Notes under the pieces: generated by a model
Seen by the model: the letters and a program-made list of their open reading frames with translations, nothing else
Database searches by the model: none
Told to the model about the DNA's origin: nothing
Source of the DNA: Chitinophagaceae bacterium
GTDB taxonomy: Bacteria > Bacteroidota > Bacteroidia > Chitinophagales > Chitinophagaceae
Reading direction: 5' to 3'
Assembly (NCBI GenBank): GCA_947483345.1
Contig: CANKNL010000103.1
Location: forward strand, 1-9,377
DNA length: 9,377 nucleotides
Made by a program: the position numbers and the translations under genes
Shown: positions 7,579-9,377 of the stretch, piece after piece
Position numbering within the stretch: the stretch's first letter is position 1
Layout: every line of letters starts with the position of its first letter

Positions 7579-9377
7579 ATGAAAAAAACAGTATCCATAT
7601 TAATCTGCATTAGTACCTTTCAGGCTTATGAAAGTAAAGCACAAATAGTACGTCCATTTGATCAGCGTTATTATAATGCTTCGGTAAGAGGCAATATTGT
7701 GTATATCTCCAACAGTATCATTTCTTCAAGCGGAATTGGATCTGGTGTTCCGGGTACGGGTGAGCTACCTCCTACGGGTACAACCTGGAATAATGCAGGA
7801 AACGGCATTAATATTGATATCGATAATCCGGTATCAATGGTAAAACTGCCATTTGGAAGTATCTGGAATTATTTTGCTACTGGTTCAACTCCTTCTAATG
7901 ACGGGTCGGGTAATACCTGGAAATTACCGGCATACGCTTTAACCGGATCCTGGAATGTTGGGGCGACGCCTGTAAACGGTTCCGGTAAATATGGTTATAA
8001 TGCAAGTCAGCAAACTTGCATACCCAGTGGCCGTACACCCATTTGTACCCCAGGCTCAACTTCCAAATACATTTCCTATTATTTTCGCAATACCGTAAGT
8101 TTTACGGCAGCAGAATTAACTACTGCATTTAATACCATTCAAATCGATTTAAAAAGAGATGATGGTATTGTGGTTTATGTAAATGGGGTTGAACGAATCA
8201 GGGATAATATGCCGGCAACAGCTATAGTGTATTCAACTTTGGCATCTACAAATATTGTTCCCGGAGCCGCCGAGAGTGTTACCTATAATTTAAGTCCTGC
8301 CTTTTTTACCAGCGGTATTAATACGATAGCTGTAGAAGTACACCTAAATACTGCTAAACGACCTGATATGTCTTTTGATATGCAGGTTTCAGGTATTGAT
8401 CATAACGGCACTTTTAATTCTTCCAGCGCCGACCTGAATCTGGCTTCCTGTTCTAATGTACTTTTTGCCGGATTGTATTGGGGAGCAGGAGAAGGCTCGT
8501 TACATGCTGATTCAGCCTGGATAACCGGGGAAACGACCTGCAAATTAAAAGTACCCGGGTCTTCAACATATACTACAATTGCATCAACGAAAACAGATCA
8601 CTACAATGCAACAAACCCTCCCGGATTTCAGTACACCGGGTTTCAATGTTTTGCAGATATAACTTCCTTAATAAATGCCATAAATCCCAATGGCACGTAT
8701 ATGGTAGCTGATGTGTTATCGCCATTGGGCATAGCAAATGCTTATGGTGGCTGGACAATTGTAATTGTTTATGCCAACCCATCCGAGCCTTCACGAAATC
8801 TCACTGTTTTTGATGGATGCGCTGTTGTTAATTTAGGTAGCCCTCCCGTAGATATCACTGTAAATGGTTTTTTAACTCCTCCTATTGGCCCGGTTAGTTG
8901 CGAATTAGGTGGCGTTGTTTATGATGGTGACCGGTCTTACGCCGATTCATTTTTATTCAAACAAAACGGTGCAGCTGCTTTTTATAATTTAACGCCCAAT
9001 GCTACAGCAAATCTTAATGATATGTGGAATAGTACTATATCATACAAAGGTGTCGTAGTTACTACCCGTAATCCCGCTTTTAATAATACACTGGGATATG
9101 ATGCCAGCATCTTAAATTTACCAAACACCGGTAACGCTCAGTTGGGTAATGCTCAAACGTCGGCAACAGTCAGGCTTTATTCGCCAAACGAATACTATAT
9201 AGCGCAGGTATTAACAACAGCCATATCACAGTATAATCCCACATTTGCTTTTGATAAAACGGCTACTGATATTAACGGTGGCTTGCTTGTGCCTGGCGAT
9301 ATTGTCCGTTACCAGGTTAATTATGAAAATACCGGTAATGATTCCAGTACCCATACCATCATCTATGATAATATCCC
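7579..9377 (+). CDS. Second large surface protein, paralogue of the upstream one (3' end outside window)
   Basis: An ATG at 7579 opens a frame that I translated without a stop to the window edge: 599 full codons plus two bases, so the gene is partial only because the window ends. Residues 1-21 are a signal peptide (SKA before Gln22). Residues about 93-274 are the galactose-binding-like domain (YFRNTV, DDGIVVYVNG, NMPA, SFDMQV), with Cys147 and Cys156 probably paired. Residues about 282-555 are the conserved module (LFAGLYW, CFADITSLI, GGWTIVI, RNLTVFDG, GFLTPP, VYDGDR). The DUF11-like domain begins at Phe558 and is cut by the window end. It aligns with the protein encoded from 2578: 43 of the first 60 mature residues and 58 of 80 residues starting at GGWTIVI are identical by hand count. 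By analogy it probably continues into calcium-binding repeats and a T9SS sorting domain, but this is not visible. The long upstream spacer suggests its own promoter. Function unknown; a surface adhesin-like role is inferred. Confidence 0.9.
   Translation, partial: MKKTVSILICISTFQAYESKAQIVRPFDQRYYNASVRGNIVYISNSIISSSGIGSGVPGTGELPPTGTTWNNAGNGINIDIDNPVSMVKLPFGSIWNYFATGSTPSNDGSGNTWKLPAYALTGSWNVGATPVNGSGKYGYNASQQTCIPSGRTPICTPGSTSKYISYYFRNTVSFTAAELTTAFNTIQIDLKRDDGIVVYVNGVERIRDNMPATAIVYSTLASTNIVPGAAESVTYNLSPAFFTSGINTIAVEVHLNTAKRPDMSFDMQVSGIDHNGTFNSSSADLNLASCSNVLFAGLYWGAGEGSLHADSAWITGETTCKLKVPGSSTYTTIASTKTDHYNATNPPGFQYTGFQCFADITSLINAINPNGTYMVADVLSPLGIANAYGGWTIVIVYANPSEPSRNLTVFDGCAVVNLGSPPVDITVNGFLTPPIGPVSCELGGVVYDGDRSYADSFLFKQNGAAAFYNLTPNATANLNDMWNSTISYKGVVVTTRNPAFNNTLGYDASILNLPNTGNAQLGNAQTSATVRLYSPNEYYIAQVLTTAISQYNPTFAFDKTATDINGGLLVPGDIVRYQVNYENTGNDSSTHTIIYDNI

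Noticed and set aside
7603..7608. Cys10 of the second surface protein as a lipoprotein cysteine
   Set aside because: The residue before it is Ile rather than Gly, Ala or Ser, and a good signal peptidase I site (SKA before Gln22) follows.

Overview
The window looks like a chromosomal segment of a Bacteroidota bacterium, most plausibly of the Chitinophagaceae/Sphingobacteriales type. It has AT-rich intergenic DNA, little sign of Shine-Dalgarno sequences, and secreted multi-domain proteins. The two complete proteins end in a sorting domain of the type IX secretion system (T9SS). The genus cannot be fixed from the sequence.

Layout, all genes on the + strand. A strong rho-independent terminator (5-42) closes a gene lying left of the window. 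After a leader of under 200 bp comes a secreted purple acid phosphatase with all five metal-ligand motifs and a T9SS C-terminal domain (229-2499). After 77 bp comes a 1451-residue surface protein (2578-6933). In order it has a signal peptide, a galactose-binding-like beta domain, a conserved ~270-residue module, a DUF11-like repeat, an Ig-like segment, a long calcium-binding thrombospondin type 3 region, a fibronectin-like domain and a T9SS sorting domain. A terminator at 6958-6988 ends this unit. A gene-free AT-rich stretch (6989-7578) follows, holding several inverted and direct repeats. The window ends inside a third gene (7579 onward). It is a clear paralogue of the second and aligns with it from the mature N-terminus to the start of the DUF11-like domain.

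How the genes may work together: the phosphatase and the first large protein are close enough to share a transcript, and both should be exported by Sec and then T9SS. The second large protein has its own long upstream region, so it may be regulated separately. The likely picture is a cell-surface or secreted set of one phosphomonoesterase and two related adhesin-like or matrix proteins. Any functional link between phosphatase and surface proteins is inferred from position only.

No tRNA, rRNA, CRISPR array, insertion sequence or broken gene was found. I do not see convincing evidence for a wholly new system. The items most worth a second look are the tandem paralogues with their shared uncharacterised module, and the mutually exclusive inverted repeats in the spacer between them.
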